Source: Bacteroides propionicifaciens DSM 19291 = JCM 14649
GTDB lineage: Bacteria > Bacteroidota > Bacteroidia > Bacteroidales > Bacteroidaceae
Length of the DNA stretch: 64,000 nt
Assembly: GCF_000375405.1 (NCBI RefSeq)
Contig: NZ_AQWS01000017.1
Location: 1-64,000 of the forward strand
Direction of reading: 5' to 3'
The notes beneath the pieces were generated by a model. The model saw only the letters and a program-made list of their open reading frames with translations, searched no databases and was not told the origin of the DNA. The translations under genes and the position numbers were made by a program. Positions 25,295 to 34,861 of this stretch are shown here, piece by piece; position 1 is the stretch's first letter; the number at the start of each line of letters is the position of its first letter.

Positions 25295-27094
25295 ATGATG
25301 GACTCCCTAGAAAACAAAGATGCTTTAGACAATCAAAAAGTCCCAACTAGCACTCCACAAGAGGCTACCGACAAACAGGATAAGACTTTTTTGAGTACAA
25401 CACAAGAGGTTGTAGACAAACTAAAGCAACTACTAGATGAAGCTGAAAACACCAATAAGTCTGAACTTGACACACTTAAACAGGTTTTTTACAAGTTACA
25501 TCTAAGTGACCTTGAACAGCAACAAGCCAAATTCATTGCTGATGGTGGTAAGCCAGAGGATTTCAAGCCTGAAGTAAACCCATTAGAAGCTGAGTTGAAC
25601 GACTTGATAGAGCAAGTGAAAGCTAAACGTCGTGTAATAGCAGCTCAAACAGAAGAGCTAAGACAAAAGAATTTAAAACTCAAACTAGCCATCATTGACA
25701 AGATCAAAGACTTTGTTGAATCTCCCGATGACGTTAGCGGCTCTTATAAAGAGTTTAAAGAATTACAAAATCAGTGGAACGAGATACGTCAAGTACCACA
25801 ATCGGAGCTCAATAAGCTTTGGAGCAACTATCAACTCTATGTTGAACAGTTTTACGACAAATTAAAACTCAACATCGAATTTAGAGAGTACGACTTCAAG
25901 AAGAACCTTGAGCAAAAAACAGAGATTTGTGAGCTAGCTGAAGCTCTTGATCAAGAGTCCGATGTAGTTTCGGCTTTTCATCAGCTTCAGAACTTTCACC
26001 AACAATGGCGTGAAATAGGTCCTGTTTCTAAAGAGCTAAGAGACAGCATTTGGGAGCGTTTCAAAGAGGCTTCAACGGTTATCAACAAGAAACACCAAGA
26101 CCATTTTGAAATGCTTAAAGAACAGCAAACTAAAAACTTGGAGCTAAAAGCTGCTATCTGTGAAAAAATAGAAGCTATAGACCTTTCAGTACTCGATAAC
26201 TTTAATGCTTGGAGCAAAGAAACTGAAGCTGTACTTGCATTACAAGAAGAATGGAAAAGCATCGGCTTTACTCCTCGCCAAATGAATAATAAAATATTCG
26301 AACGCTTTAGAGCAGCATGTGACAGATTCTTCGACTCAAAGAATGAGTTCTTAAAGGAGCAGAAGAATGAAATGCAAAATAACTTTGCTAAAAAAGAGGT
26401 GCTTTGTAAAAAAGCCGAAGAGCTTAAAGAAAGCACTGACTGGAGAACTACAGGCTCTGAACTCATCAAGCTACAAGAAGAGTGGAAAAAGATAGGACCA
26501 GTTCATCGCAAACTATCAAACCCTCAATGGAAACGATTCAACGATGCCTGCGACCATTTCTTCGAAAACAGAAATAAGCACAACGCCGAGCTTAGAAAAT
26601 CAGAAACAGCCAATCTCGAATCAAAAAAAGAGATTATTACTAAGCTTAAAGCTCTAGTAAATGGCGAAGTCGAAGCTGATGACATCAACGAGCAAGTCCA
26701 CGAACTGATTAAAGAGTGGAACAGCATCGGGCATGTACCTTTCAAGGTTAAAGACGAAATATACAAAGAGTACAGAACGCTTGTTGATAACTATTTCGAC
26801 AAGGTTAACAAAGGACAAGCTAGTAAGAAGATAAACAACTTTAAAAATCTAGTGACCTCTATCCAAGAAGGAGGCAACGACCAAGCCCTTTATAGAGAAA
26901 AAGAGCGTCTAACACGCAAGCTAGATAAGATGAAGTCGGACTTAACAACTTACGAAAACAACCTAGGTTTCTTAACCTTATCAACCAAGAGTGGTGGTAG
27001 CCTACTTGACGAAATCAACCGTAAGGCTGACAAGCTTAAAGAAGACATAGCTGTTTTAGAAAAGAAAATTGAAGTTTTAAACACTAGCATCTAA
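25295..27094 (+). CDS. DUF349 repeat protein
   Basis: This 599-residue, highly charged, mostly alpha-helical cytoplasmic protein has several DUF349 repeats. Each repeat carries a W-x2-I-G-x-V/F type core: WNEIRQVPQ, WREIGPVSKE, WKSIGFTPRQ, WKKIGPVHRK and WNSIGHVPFK, at roughly 160, 238, 315, 388 and 463. A coiled coil closes the protein (about 525-598). Such proteins are conserved in Bacteroidetes without a proven role; a chaperone or nucleic-acid-associated function has been suggested for DUF349 proteins. It is transcribed alone and followed by a strong terminator. Confidence 0.85.
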   Translation: MMDSLENKDALDNQKVPTSTPQEATDKQDKTFLSTTQEVVDKLKQLLDEAENTNKSELDTLKQVFYKLHLSDLEQQQAKFIADGGKPEDFKPEVNPLEAELNDLIEQVKAKRRVIAAQTEELRQKNLKLKLAIIDKIKDFVESPDDVSGSYKEFKELQNQWNEIRQVPQSELNKLWSNYQLYVEQFYDKLKLNIEFREYDFKKNLEQKTEICELAEALDQESDVVSAFHQLQNFHQQWREIGPVSKELRDSIWERFKEASTVINKKHQDHFEMLKEQQTKNLELKAAICEKIEAIDLSVLDNFNAWSKETEAVLALQEEWKSIGFTPRQMNNKIFERFRAACDRFFDSKNEFLKEQKNEMQNNFAKKEVLCKKAEELKESTDWRTTGSELIKLQEEWKKIGPVHRKLSNPQWKRFNDACDHFFENRNKHNAELRKSETANLESKKEIITKLKALVNGEVEADDINEQVHELIKEWNSIGHVPFKVKDEIYKEYRTLVDNYFDKVNKGQASKKINNFKNLVTSIQEGGNDQALYREKERLTRKLDKMKSDLTTYENNLGFLTLSTKSGGSLLDEINRKADKLKEDIAVLEKKIEVLNTSI

Positions 27095-27142
27095 AATATT
27101 GATTTACATATTTATATTTCATTGAGAGATGACGTAAAAACT

Positions 27143-27187
27143 AAACATGCCTTAGTACTAACCTACTAAGGCATGTTTGTTTTTTTC
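27143..27187 (+). terminator. Terminator of the DUF349 gene
   Basis: The stem AAACATGCCTTAGTA pairs with TACTAAGGCATGTTT across a 6-nt loop, followed by GTTTTTTT. Confidence 0.88.
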
Positions 27188-27199
27188 TTAAGATAATAG

Positions 27200-27243
27200 A
27201 AACAAAAAAGAAGGATAATCAACCAAAGTTGATTATCCTTCTT
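27200..27243 (-). terminator. Terminator of the tRNA-Gln gene
   Basis: A perfect 16-bp stem (27208-27223 with 27228-27243) has loop CAAA. On the minus strand it is followed by TTTTTGTTTC, so it terminates the reverse-strand tRNA transcript about 43 nt after the tRNA 3' end. Confidence 0.75.
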
Positions 27244-27285
27244 AACTCAAAACCAATCTATACTCAAACGAATAGTTGGAAATAG

Positions 27286-27356
27286 TTGGGCTACTAGGAG
27301 TCGAACCTAGAATATCAGGCCCAGAATCTGGAGTGTTACCATTACACCATAGCCCA
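27286..27356 (-). tRNA. tRNA-Gln (anticodon CTG)
   Basis: A 71-nt cloverleaf on the minus strand has a perfect 7-bp acceptor stem (TGGGCTA with TAGCCCA), a D arm GTG-TAATGGTAA-CAC and a perfect T arm (CTAGG-TTCGACT-CCTAG). The anticodon loop TTCTGGG gives CTG, reading CAG. Base 73 is A and CCA is not encoded. The anticodon stem CCAGA/CCTGA contains A-C oppositions at both its outer and innermost pairs, which is unusual. A very good promoter (-33 TTTG, -7 TATCTTTG) lies just upstream and a terminator downstream, so the gene is probably transcribed. Confidence 0.85.
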
Positions 27357-27365
27357 AGAGTTCTG

Positions 27366-27395
27366 CAAAGATATAAAAAAAATAAAACCGACAAA
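27366..27395 (-). promoter_or_regulatory. Promoter of tRNA-Gln
   Basis: On the minus strand, -33 TTTG (27395-27392) and -7 TATCTTTG (27373-27366) are separated by 18 bp. The tRNA begins 9 bp after the -7 box, which fits a transcript with almost no 5' leader. Confidence 0.75.
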
Positions 27396-27530
27396 CAGAC
27401 TCATTAAATTAAAACTATTTTATTGCCAAAATTGTTGTACTTTGTCATGTCAAACTTGAAATAAGAACAAAGTTTGTTTTTGATTATTGTAATAACTTGC
27501 ATCTATACCAGAATTCAATGTATATTTGTA

Positions 27531-27538
27531 AGAGTAAC
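27531..27538 (+). promoter_or_regulatory. -7 box before rsfS-ftsH-cdsA
   Basis: TATATTTG lies 66 bp before the TTG start of rsfS and is the only consensus box in the interval on this strand. No matching -33 element was found. Confidence 0.45.
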
Positions 27539-27604
27539 TAGTACACTAAGGAGTAGTAATACTCAGGCGTGTACTATTAAGGTAATAAATATAAAGGAAA
27601 CACA

Positions 27605-27970
27605 TTGAAGGAAAAAAACACAAAAGATCTAATCAATCAGCTTGTAAGCTCCATTCAAGAAAGAAAGGGTAAAAAGATTGTAATTGCAGATCTCACAGCA
27701 ATAGAAGATACCATAACTAACTACTTTATAATTTGTGAGGGCACGTCCTCAAATCAAGTAAGTAGTATAGTTGAAAACCTGAAAGACGATATAAAAGAAC
27801 AACTTGGAGAATCTCCCTTAGCCATTGATGGGCTAGGTAGTGCCGAGTGGGTTGTGCTCGACTATATTAATGTTGTAGTACACGTTTTTCAACCCGAAGC
27901 TAGAAACTACTACGATTTAGAGAATTTATGGGCTGATGCTCAATTAACAACTATTCCTGATATCGATTAA
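27605..27970 (+). CDS. rsfS: Ribosomal silencing factor RsfS
   Basis: This 121-residue DUF143 protein binds uL14 on the 50S subunit and blocks joining with the 30S when nutrients are scarce. Typical motifs are IVIADLTAIEDTITNYFIIC, EGTSSNQV, DGLGSAEWVVLDY and VVHVFQPEARNYYDLE. The start codon appears to be TTG: the reading frame has a stop at 27578 and no ATG or GTG before the conserved region, and AAAGGA lies 7-9 bp upstream as a possible ribosome site. The gene opens an operon with ftsH (9 bp gap) and cdsA, the order usual for Bacteroides. Confidence 0.92.
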   Translation: MKEKNTKDLINQLVSSIQERKGKKIVIADLTAIEDTITNYFIICEGTSSNQVSSIVENLKDDIKEQLGESPLAIDGLGSAEWVVLDYINVVVHVFQPEARNYYDLENLWADAQLTTIPDID

Positions 27971-27979
27971 TTAATCATA

Positions 27980-30061
27980 ATGAGTAAAAGAATTCAAAGA
28001 CCCAACAAGCCCAATATGCCAAAATTCAATTTGAATTGGCTATTCTTTTTTATAGCAATGATGCTACTTGGGCTATTAGTTGCCAACCCTGGAGGCTCGC
28101 TAAATAAAGAAGTATCTTATAATGAGTTTCAAGAGTATATTCGCAACGGATATATAGACAAAGTTATTGGCTACGACGACAATACCGTAGAGGCATTTGT
28201 CAAACAAAACTCTGTAGCCAACGTATTCCAACGTGATTCAAATCAGGTGGGTAAAAACCCTATGGTTCTAACAGAAGCTCCTTCTAGAGACAGATTGAGC
28301 AACTTTTTAGAAAGTGAAACTGAGGCAGGACATTTTAGTGGAAATACAACCTACGACAAAAAGAAAGATTTCTTTGGTGCACTACTATGGAACCTACTAC
28401 CTATCCTTTTGATCATTGGCTTCTGGATATTCCTATACAGAAGAATGAACTCTGGCGGTGGTGGTGGAGGCGGTGGCGTCTTCAACGTAGGAAAATCAAA
28501 GGCTAAGCTCTTCGAAAAGGGAGAATCCACCAACATCACATTTAATGATGTGGCTGGTTTAAGCGAAGCTAAAGAAGAAATTGAAGAGATTGTTAGCTTC
28601 TTAAAAGCACCTCAAAAATACACGCATTTAGGAGGTAAAATCCCTAAAGGAGCACTACTTGTAGGCCCTCCGGGAACAGGTAAAACCTTACTTGCAAAAG
28701 CGGTTGCTGGTGAAGCTCATGTACCGTTCTTCTCAATGGCTGGTTCAGACTTTGTAGAGATGTTTGTGGGTGTAGGAGCATCTCGTGTTAGAGACCTATT
28801 CGAACAAGCAAAGAAAAAAGCACCATGTATCATTTTTATAGATGAGATTGATGCTGTTGGGCGTGCTAGAGGAAAGAACCCATCTATGGGTGGAAACGAC
28901 GAAAGAGAGAACACACTTAACCAGCTGCTTACAGAAATGGACGGTTTTGGTTCAAACAGTGGCGTTATCATCTTAGCCGCAACTAACCGTGTTGATGTAT
29001 TGGATAAAGCATTACTACGTGCTGGACGTTTCGACAGGCAGATTTATGTTGACCTACCCGATCTTAACGACAGGATGGAGATTTTCAATGTTCACCTTAG
29101 ACCATTAAAACTTCATGGAGATGTAGATGTAGAATTACTAGCTCGACAAACTCCCGGATTCTCCGGAGCTGATATTGCAAACGTATGCAACGAGGCAGCA
29201 TTAATTGCAGCTCGTCACAACAAAGAGTTTGTAACTCGAGAAGATTTCTTGAGTGCAGTAGATAGAATTGTGGGTGGACTAGAAAAGAAAAACAAAATCA
29301 CCACTGAAGACGAAAGAAAATCTATCGCTATACACGAAGCAGGACACGCTAGCATCTCTTGGGTACTAGAACACGCCAACCCATTGGTTAAGGTGACTAT
29401 AGTTCCTAGAGGACGCGCACTGGGCGCTGCTTGGTATTTACCTGAAGAGAGACAAATCACAACTAAAGAGCAGATGCTCGACGAAATGTGTGCTTTGCTT
29501 GGTGGACGTGCTGCCGAAGATGTTTTCTTGGGTCGCATATCAACTGGTGCGATGAATGACCTCGAGCGAATAACTAAGCAAGCGTATGCTATGATTGCCT
29601 ACTTTGGTATGAGCGAAAACTTAGCAAACCTTTGTTATTATAATAATAATGAATACTCTTTTAGTAAACCATATAGTGAGAGTACAGCAGAGAAGATTGA
29701 CGAAGAAGTCAAACTGCTTATTAATACACAATATGAAAGAGCAAAAGAACTCTTGATAAAGCATAAAGAGCAACACAACAAATTGGCTCAAGAACTTATG
29801 GATAGAGAAGTAATTCTAGCTGAAGACGTAGAAGCAATTTTCGGTAAACGTAAATGGAAATCTCGTTCTGAAGAAATTATGGAAGTTCAACAAAAAGCGA
29901 AGCTTAAAGAGGAAGAAGAGAAAGAAAAAAAGAAACACGAGAGTGAAGAAGCAGAAGCTCTTGCCCAAAACAGTGCAAGCCAGCCAGAGTCTGAAACAAA
30001 GAGTGAGGAAACGACATCACCAACTGAAACAGAAGATTCACAAGCAAACTCTAACTCATAA
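27980..30061 (+). CDS. ftsH: ATP-dependent zinc metalloprotease FtsH
   Basis: This 693-residue membrane-anchored AAA+ protease degrades misassembled membrane proteins and regulators, often including lipid A enzymes. There are two membrane helices (about 15-35 and 132-150), followed by a glycine run. The AAA domain has Walker A GPPGTGKT (about 229-236), Walker [10 protein letters not shown] and the second region of homology with LLRAGRFDR. The M41 protease has HEAGH (452-456) and the third zinc ligand Asp in the [13 protein letters not shown] region. The acidic/basic low-complexity tail from about 625 is variable in Bacteroidetes. It lies between rsfS (9 bp) and cdsA (13 bp to its corrected start). 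Confidence 0.96.
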   Translation: MSKRIQRPNKPNMPKFNLNWLFFFIAMMLLGLLVANPGGSLNKEVSYNEFQEYIRNGYIDKVIGYDDNTVEAFVKQNSVANVFQRDSNQVGKNPMVLTEAPSRDRLSNFLESETEAGHFSGNTTYDKKKDFFGALLWNLLPILLIIGFWIFLYRRMNSGGGGGGGGVFNVGKSKAKLFEKGESTNITFNDVAGLSEAKEEIEEIVSFLKAPQKYTHLGGKIPKGALLVGPPGTGKTLLAKAVAGEAHVPFFSMAGSDFVEMFVGVGASRVRDLFEQAKKKAPCIIFIDEIDAVGRARGKNPSMGGNDERENTLNQLLTEMDGFGSNSGVIILAATNRVDVLDKALLRAGRFDRQIYVDLPDLNDRMEIFNVHLRPLKLHGDVDVELLARQTPGFSGADIANVCNEAALIAARHNKEFVTREDFLSAVDRIVGGLEKKNKITTEDERKSIAIHEAGHASISWVLEHANPLVKVTIVPRGRALGAAWYLPEERQITTKEQMLDEMCALLGGRAAEDVFLGRISTGAMNDLERITKQAYAMIAYFGMSENLANLCYYNNNEYSFSKPYSESTAEKIDEEVKLLINTQYERAKELLIKHKEQHNKLAQELMDREVILAEDVEAIFGKRKWKSRSEEIMEVQQKAKLKEEEEKEKKKHESEEAEALAQNSASQPESETKSEETTSPTETEDSQANSNS

Positions 30062-30074
30062 ATTAAATTATAAC

Positions 30075-30914
30075 GTGAATTCTAACCTTATAAAAAGATC
30101 TATTTCGGGCCTACTATTTGTAATACTTTTAGTAGGCTCAATAGTTTATGGTTCAGTAACTTTTGTTGCCCTATTTGCTCTATTTTCAGCATTTACAACT
30201 TATGAACTTACTGGACTTTTAAATGACACCCAAAAAGTAACAGTCAATAGACCCATCACAGCTTTAGGGTCTTTCTACCTTTTTATAGCTATGGCAGGCT
30301 ACGTCTCGGATAATGCGACTTCGGTTATCTTTATCCCCTACCTCGCCATAATGCTATACCTATTTATTCAGCAGTTATACCTAAAGCATGAAAACCCCAT
30401 TGGTAATCTTAGTGCAACAATGCTTAGCCAATTTTATGTTGGTCTAAACTTTGCACTTATCAATGCCTTGTCATTTGTCTCAAATGAAGGTGGGCTATAT
30501 GTAGACTATTACTACATTATGCCTCTTGCCCTATTTATATTTATCTGGGTAAACGACACAGGTGCATACTGTGTGGGAAGCTTATTGGGTAAAAGAAAGT
30601 TATTTCCTCGAATCTCCCCTAACAAAAGTTGGGAAGGCAGTATTGGAGGAGGTATTTCAACACTAATCGCTGCAGCTATTATAGCTTCGATCAGTCCTAT
30701 TCTATCTTACGCTGAGTGGATGGGCTTTGGACTTGTAGTAGCAGTATTTGGCACTTGGGGCGACTTAATTGAGTCACGATTCAAAAGACAGCTAAAAATC
30801 AAAGACTCGGGTAATATACTCCCAGGACATGGTGGTTTTTTAGACCGTTTCGACAGTACGCTAATTGCAATTCCTGCTGTAGTATTTTACATATACTTAA
30901 TTAAGATGTTCTAA
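30075..30914 (+). CDS. cdsA: Phosphatidate cytidylyltransferase CdsA
   Basis: This integral membrane enzyme makes CDP-diacylglycerol from phosphatidic acid and CTP, the branch point of phospholipid synthesis. I place the start at GTG 30075, 13 bp after the ftsH stop, giving 279 residues beginning MNSNLIKRSISGLLFV. The longer frame from 29943 would overlap ftsH by 119 bp and add a Lys/Gln-rich stretch unlike any CdsA. About eight helices are present, and the CDP-alcohol signature is seen as WVNDTGAYCVGSLLGKRK, SPNKSWEGSIGG and the C-terminal DSGNILPGHGGFLDRFDS. Last gene of rsfS-ftsH-cdsA, closed by a bidirectional hairpin. Confidence 0.93.
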   Translation: MNSNLIKRSISGLLFVILLVGSIVYGSVTFVALFALFSAFTTYELTGLLNDTQKVTVNRPITALGSFYLFIAMAGYVSDNATSVIFIPYLAIMLYLFIQQLYLKHENPIGNLSATMLSQFYVGLNFALINALSFVSNEGGLYVDYYYIMPLALFIFIWVNDTGAYCVGSLLGKRKLFPRISPNKSWEGSIGGGISTLIAAAIIASISPILSYAEWMGFGLVVAVFGTWGDLIESRFKRQLKIKDSGNILPGHGGFLDRFDSTLIAIPAVVFYIYLIKMF

Positions 30915-30930
30915 ATATAGAAGATATTAA

Positions 30931-30966
30931 ACATAAGAAAGGGGCTTAAGAGCCCCTTTCTTATGT
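30931..30966. terminator. Bidirectional terminator between cdsA and the NigD-like gene
   Basis: A perfect 16-bp stem (ACATAAGAAAGGGGCT with its complement) has loop TAAG. It lies between two converging genes; the flanks are only moderately T-rich. Confidence 0.75.
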
Positions 30967-30986
30967 CTTAAATTTAATGATTAATT

Positions 30987-31727
30987 CTAGTTATGAACCA
31001 TATTATCCTGATTTAATTTCGGCATATCTTCTGAATCAACAGGCTTAGCTTTTTTTACCTCAAGAGTCTGAATTACTTCTTCATCCTCTGCATTTTTCCA
31101 GATTATTTTAAATCCTTTTTTACCCTCTAGGTTAACATTATTAGTATTGAAGCTAACCATATCCTTTCCAACATAGTCAGATTCATTATTATAGCTGTTG
31201 TAGCGAAGTTCTAAGTATAGATATCCATCATCTGAATACTGATCATTTAGCAGATTCTCAACAAGTGAAATTCGATGTTGCCTATTAACTTGAGGCAGAA
31301 AGAAACTGAAATTAATATTGATATAACCACCACCAAACCACATCTCATTTATTCCAAATAACTTATTATTCCCAAATTCCTCATCTTGCTTCTCTGTCTC
31401 AACTTTCTCTATATTCTTAGTTAAGATATTCCATAGGTTATTCACCTTAACATAGTGTGCAAATTCCCCCTGTTTATCACTTAAGATAGTATAGTCAGCA
31501 ATAACACGCTGACCATCGACTCCATTATAACCCAGATAACCTGCAGCTACCCAAAGCTTATCACCAGAATCTAATTGAAGGTAATAAGTGTTAGTCCCTC
31601 GTTTTACAGTCGCATAAGAGAGATAAAAATCTCCCAGTGAATAGCCATCATCATTGCAACTCTGAAGTGAAGACACCGACATTATAACTAAACAGGATAA
31701 AATAATTCTCGTAATTATCTTTTTCAT
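30987..31727 (-). CDS. NigD-like lipoprotein
   Basis: This 246-residue lipoprotein has lipobox LQSC (Cys24) after a hydrophobic signal. It matches the NigD-like family of Bacteroidetes: an OB-like N-terminal beta domain (DGYSLGDFYLSYATV, GDKLWVAAGYLGY, GQRVIADYTIL) and a C-terminal beta domain (WFGGGYININFSF to the end). NigD was named as a putative immunity or accessory protein in a Bacteroides bacteriocin locus, but most copies, like this one, are alone among unrelated genes and have no proven role. The gene is convergent with cdsA and upstream of lpxB on the opposite side, separated from it by a hairpin region. Confidence 0.78.
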   Translation of the reverse strand: MKKIITRIILSCLVIMSVSSLQSCNDDGYSLGDFYLSYATVKRGTNTYYLQLDSGDKLWVAAGYLGYNGVDGQRVIADYTILSDKQGEFAHYVKVNNLWNILTKNIEKVETEKQDEEFGNNKLFGINEMWFGGGYININFSFFLPQVNRQHRISLVENLLNDQYSDDGYLYLELRYNSYNNESDYVGKDMVSFNTNNVNLEGKKGFKIIWKNAEDEEVIQTLEVKKAKPVDSEDMPKLNQDNMVHN

Positions 31728-31738
31728 TCCTTCTAAAA

Positions 31739-31789
31739 TTTAAAGTGCTTACTAATTAGTTAGTATTTCTAATTAATAAACACTTTAAA
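31739..31789 (-). terminator. Probable terminator of lpxB
   Basis: TTTAAAGTG and CACTTTAAA (outer 9 bp), plus internal CTAATTAG/CTAATTA segments, form an imperfect stem between the lpxB stop and the start of the NigD-like gene. The tail is A+T-rich rather than a clean T-run. Confidence 0.45.
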
Positions 31790-31823
31790 AGCAAGAATAC
31801 TGCACGAAACCACAGTATTTATA

Positions 31824-32957
31824 TTATTTAGCTAGAATATTGATCATCTGATTAGCTGCATGTAGGGGAGCTCCAGGCTCACCTAGAATTCGCTCCATCT
31901 GACGATAATCATCAATCATCTGCGAACGGTAATGCTCATCAGTCATCAACTTCTTCAGCTCGGCATTTAAACATTTAGCATTCATTGTATCAGCTACTAG
32001 CTCTTGAATAATCAAACGATCAACAATCAGATTGACTAGTGATATGTATTTAACTTTCAATATTCGTTTTCTTAAAAAGGCGATAACCTTAGGAATAGGT
32101 GTTGAGTAACACACGACTTGAGGCACTTCAAAAAGTGCCGTTTCAAGTGTTGCAGTACCTGAGGTAACCAAAGCTGTATGACTATGGGCTAATATAGGGT
32201 AAGTCTCTCCAAAAACAAGATGCACATCATATCCAGAAATAAACTGATTATAATACTCTCGCTCGATTCCTGGTGCACCAGCTACCACAATTTGATAATT
32301 GGAGTAGAGTGAAGCAGCTTGAAGCATCTGAGGCAAATTATCTTTAATTTCCTGCTTACGGCTACCAGACAAGACACAAATGATAGGAGATGAAGAGAGA
32401 TTTAATCTGACCGTAAAGTCTATAAACGACTCTTTATAATCCTTCTTAAAGTCATGAATCTCATCCACAGTCGGATTCCCAACATAATGAATAGGATAGC
32501 TGTGCTTTTTATAAAAATCAACCTCAAAGGGAAGGATAGAGAAAAGCTGATCAACATCACGCTTAATGTTTTTTATGCGATACTCTTTCCAAGCCCAAAT
32601 TTTGGGCGAGATATAGTAAAAGACGGGAATTGAAGAGTTCTCTTTGATAAATTTGGCAATCTTAAGATTGAAGCCTGGATAATCTACTAAAATTACAACA
32701 TCGGGATTCCAATCTAAAATATCCTGTTTGCAGAACTTAAGATTGGCGAATATTGTATGCAAATTAAGTAAAACAGGGATAAAGCCCATAAAGGCTAAAT
32801 CCCTATAATGTTGAACAAGTGTTCCCCCTACTTCCTCCATCTTATCTCCTCCAAAGAATCGAAACTCGGCAGACGAATCAGCCTTGAGAAGTTCTGACAT
32901 AAGATGAGAGGCATGAAGATCACCAGAGGCCTCACCTACTATTATATAATATTTCAT
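31824..32957 (-). CDS. lpxB: Lipid-A-disaccharide synthase LpxB
   Basis: This 377-residue GT19 glycosyltransferase joins UDP-diacylglucosamine and lipid X to form the lipid A disaccharide at the inner membrane. Motifs are GEASGDLHA (N-terminus), FRFFGGDKM, DWNPDVVILVDYPGFNLKIA, YYISPKIWAWKEYRI, LPFEVDFYKK, HYVGNPTVDE, LSGSRKQEI and the nucleotide-binding LVTSGTATLETALF. All are characteristic and the length is normal. It is 5 bp downstream of surE and is probably co-transcribed with it, as in Bacteroides. Confidence 0.96.
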   Translation of the reverse strand: MKYYIIVGEASGDLHASHLMSELLKADSSAEFRFFGGDKMEEVGGTLVQHYRDLAFMGFIPVLLNLHTIFANLKFCKQDILDWNPDVVILVDYPGFNLKIAKFIKENSSIPVFYYISPKIWAWKEYRIKNIKRDVDQLFSILPFEVDFYKKHSYPIHYVGNPTVDEIHDFKKDYKESFIDFTVRLNLSSSPIICVLSGSRKQEIKDNLPQMLQAASLYSNYQIVVAGAPGIEREYYNQFISGYDVHLVFGETYPILAHSHTALVTSGTATLETALFEVPQVVCYSTPIPKVIAFLRKRILKVKYISLVNLIVDRLIIQELVADTMNAKCLNAELKKLMTDEHYRSQMIDDYRQMERILGEPGAPLHAANQMINILAK

Positions 32958-32962
32958 AGAGT

Positions 32963-33757
32963 TTAGTCCTCTTGGGGTCTTATTACTGAAACTAAACGCT
33001 CTAGTTTTTTCATATACTCATAATCTGTTACGTCAACACGAGTTGGTGTAATAGCTCCGTAACCTTCGGCCAAAGCTCTATTATCACTTAAGTCGTTGCC
33101 TTTTTCTGTAGGCACAAACTGACCAGCCATCCAGAAGTGCTTCTCGTCGCTATGTGTTCTTGGACACTCTTCCCACTCATTAGTCCATTGACCAATAGCT
33201 TGCTGACACACTTTAAGTCCTTTAATTTTATCCGTCTTTGGAAAGTTAACATTTAAACAAGTACGTTCTGGTAAGCCATTGGCTAAAACTGTCTTTGCTA
33301 TTTCACGAACATAGAAACCCATAGGTTCAAAATCAGCACCCATATCGTGATCGCAAAGTGAGAATCCAACTGCGGGAATATTGTTTAAGCATGCCTCAAT
33401 AACGGCACCCATGGTACCTGAGTAATGCACATTGATTGCAGAGTTGTCGCCATGATTAATACCGCTCACCACTAAATCAGGTTCACGATCAAGAATAGTA
33501 TGTCGAGCCAGCTTGATACAATCCACAGGAGTTCCTGAACATCTATACACCGTCAAACCAACATCTTGACGGATTAACTTGTAACGAACAGGGTCGTTAA
33601 CAGTCAAAGCTGAGGATGTTCCAGAACGCGGAGAGTCAGGAGCTACCACTACAATATCACCTAGAGGTCTGACAAATTTCACCAATTCACTAATTCCTTT
33701 TGCTATAAGGCCATCGTCGTTGGTGATTAATATAAGGGGTTTGTTATTTGATTCCAT
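32963..33757 (-). CDS. surE: 5'/3'-nucleotidase SurE
   Basis: This 264-residue metal-dependent nucleoside monophosphatase is of the SurE family. The N-terminal metal site is ITNDDG (11-16), followed by [16 protein letters not shown] with the conserved Ser, GTPVDCIKL, and [22 protein letters not shown] carrying the metal-binding Asn. The C-terminal part ([10 protein letters not shown]) forms the dimerisation arm. A minus-strand -7 box TATATTTG is at 33801-33794, about 40 bp before the ATG. lpxB follows after 5 bp. Confidence 0.95.
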   Translation of the reverse strand: MESNNKPLILITNDDGLIAKGISELVKFVRPLGDIVVVAPDSPRSGTSSALTVNDPVRYKLIRQDVGLTVYRCSGTPVDCIKLARHTILDREPDLVVSGINHGDNSAINVHYSGTMGAVIEACLNNIPAVGFSLCDHDMGADFEPMGFYVREIAKTVLANGLPERTCLNVNFPKTDKIKGLKVCQQAIGQWTNEWEECPRTHSDEKHFWMAGQFVPTEKGNDLSDNRALAEGYGAITPTRVDVTDYEYMKKLERLVSVIRPQED

Positions 33758-34078
33758 ATTTGTTTAATTAATCGTTATTTATGAGAACACCTACAAATAT
33801 AACTATAAATTCAGATGAATTAAATTAAGCTTTACAAAAACTAGACTTAACAAAGATTTAGTTAATTCCTTGTAAGCTAGTAAAAAACAAGCATGTTTAG
33901 AATAATGTTTAGTATATTTGCTAAAAGACGCATAGTAATATTAATAACATGTGACAAACCTAACTCTAGTTATAAACATAAGATATAACTTATCAACAGT
34001 TTTAATAAAGTTCAGTATTTTTATATGGACTTCTTGTGTATTATGGCTTAATTCGCTATTATTAATTGATTAATTGAT
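33758..34078. other. Divergent intergenic region between surE and parA
   Basis: This holds the surE -7 box (33794-33801, minus) and a -7 box TATATTTG oriented to parA (33913-33920). The parA leader would then be about 150 nt; no riboswitch fold, ORF or convincing parS was recognised. A TTATCAACA at 33990-33998 differs from a DnaA box. Confidence 0.5.
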
Positions 34079-34849
34079 ATGGGAAAAATAATAACCTTGG
34101 CAAATCAAAAGGGTGGCGTAGGTAAAACTACTACTACGATAAACCTCGCAGCATCACTAGCAACTCTCGAAAAAAAGGTACTAGTTATTGATGCTGATCC
34201 TCAAGCCAATGCTACTTCAGGGTTAGGTGTTAATATGCGTCAATCTGCACACAGTATCTACGAATGTATAATCGATAGAGAGAATGCGAAGATAGAGAAC
34301 GCAATACTCACTACTGATATTGATACTTTGCAAGTTGTTTCATCTCACATTAATCTGGTGGGAGCTGAGATAGAAATGCTGAGTTTAGAAAATAGAGAGA
34401 ATATCTTAAAAGAGATTCTTACTCCGCTTAAAAAAAGATACGACTACATTCTTATTGATTGTTCACCATCCTTGGGTTTAATAACAGTTAATGCGCTTAC
34501 AGCAGCTGACTCTATAATTATACCTGTGCAAGCTGAGTACTTTGCTCTAGAGGGGATTAGTAAGCTTTTGAATACCATTAAGATTATCAAATCAAGACTT
34601 AATCCTGACTTGGAGATTGAAGGATTCCTCTTAACTATGTACGATGCTCGCTTAAGACAAGCCAAGCAAATTCACGAGGAGATTCAAAAGCACTTTCAAG
34701 ACTTAGTCTTTAAGACTGTGATTCACCGAAACGTAAAGCTAAGTGAAGCTCCTAGCTACGGATTACCAACAATCTTGTACGATGCCGACTCAAGTGGATC
34801 AAAAAACTACTTAGCCTTGGCTAAAGAGCTTATTAAAAAGAATAAATAG
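34079..34849 (+). CDS. parA: Chromosome partitioning ATPase ParA (Soj)
   Basis: This 256-residue deviant-Walker ATPase acts with ParB and parS in chromosome segregation. The deviant Walker A is KGGVGKTTT (11-19), with VIDADPQANATSGLG, the switch region YDYILIDCSPSLG and PVQAEYFALEGI. It lacks the N-terminal DNA-binding domain of plasmid type Ia ParA, so it is the short chromosomal Soj type. parB starts 12 bp downstream, followed immediately by DUF5683, mltD and rel, the typical Bacteroides order. Confidence 0.95.
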   Translation: MGKIITLANQKGGVGKTTTTINLAASLATLEKKVLVIDADPQANATSGLGVNMRQSAHSIYECIIDRENAKIENAILTTDIDTLQVVSSHINLVGAEIEMLSLENRENILKEILTPLKKRYDYILIDCSPSLGLITVNALTAADSIIIPVQAEYFALEGISKLLNTIKIIKSRLNPDLEIEGFLLTMYDARLRQAKQIHEEIQKHFQDLVFKTVIHRNVKLSEAPSYGLPTILYDADSSGSKNYLALAKELIKKNK

Positions 34850-34861
34850 TAACTAGTTGAT

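Noticed and set aside
25996-26469. 157-codon open frame antisense to the DUF349 gene
   Set aside because: Low-complexity Ser/Leu/Phe translation mirrors the Lys/Glu-rich sense strand; no start signal or family match.
28440-28485. GGTGGT-type tandem repeat in ftsH
   Set aside because: It encodes the poly-Gly linker common in Bacteroidetes FtsH and is not a separate repeat element.
29943-30074. N-terminal extension of cdsA inside ftsH
   Set aside because: The extension is Lys/Gln-rich, overlaps ftsH out of frame and is absent from CdsA proteins; GTG 30075 gives the normal start.
33990-33998. DnaA-box-like TTATCAACA upstream of parA
   Set aside because: It differs from TTATNCACA at a critical base, is single, and no cluster or AT-rich unwinding region supports an origin.
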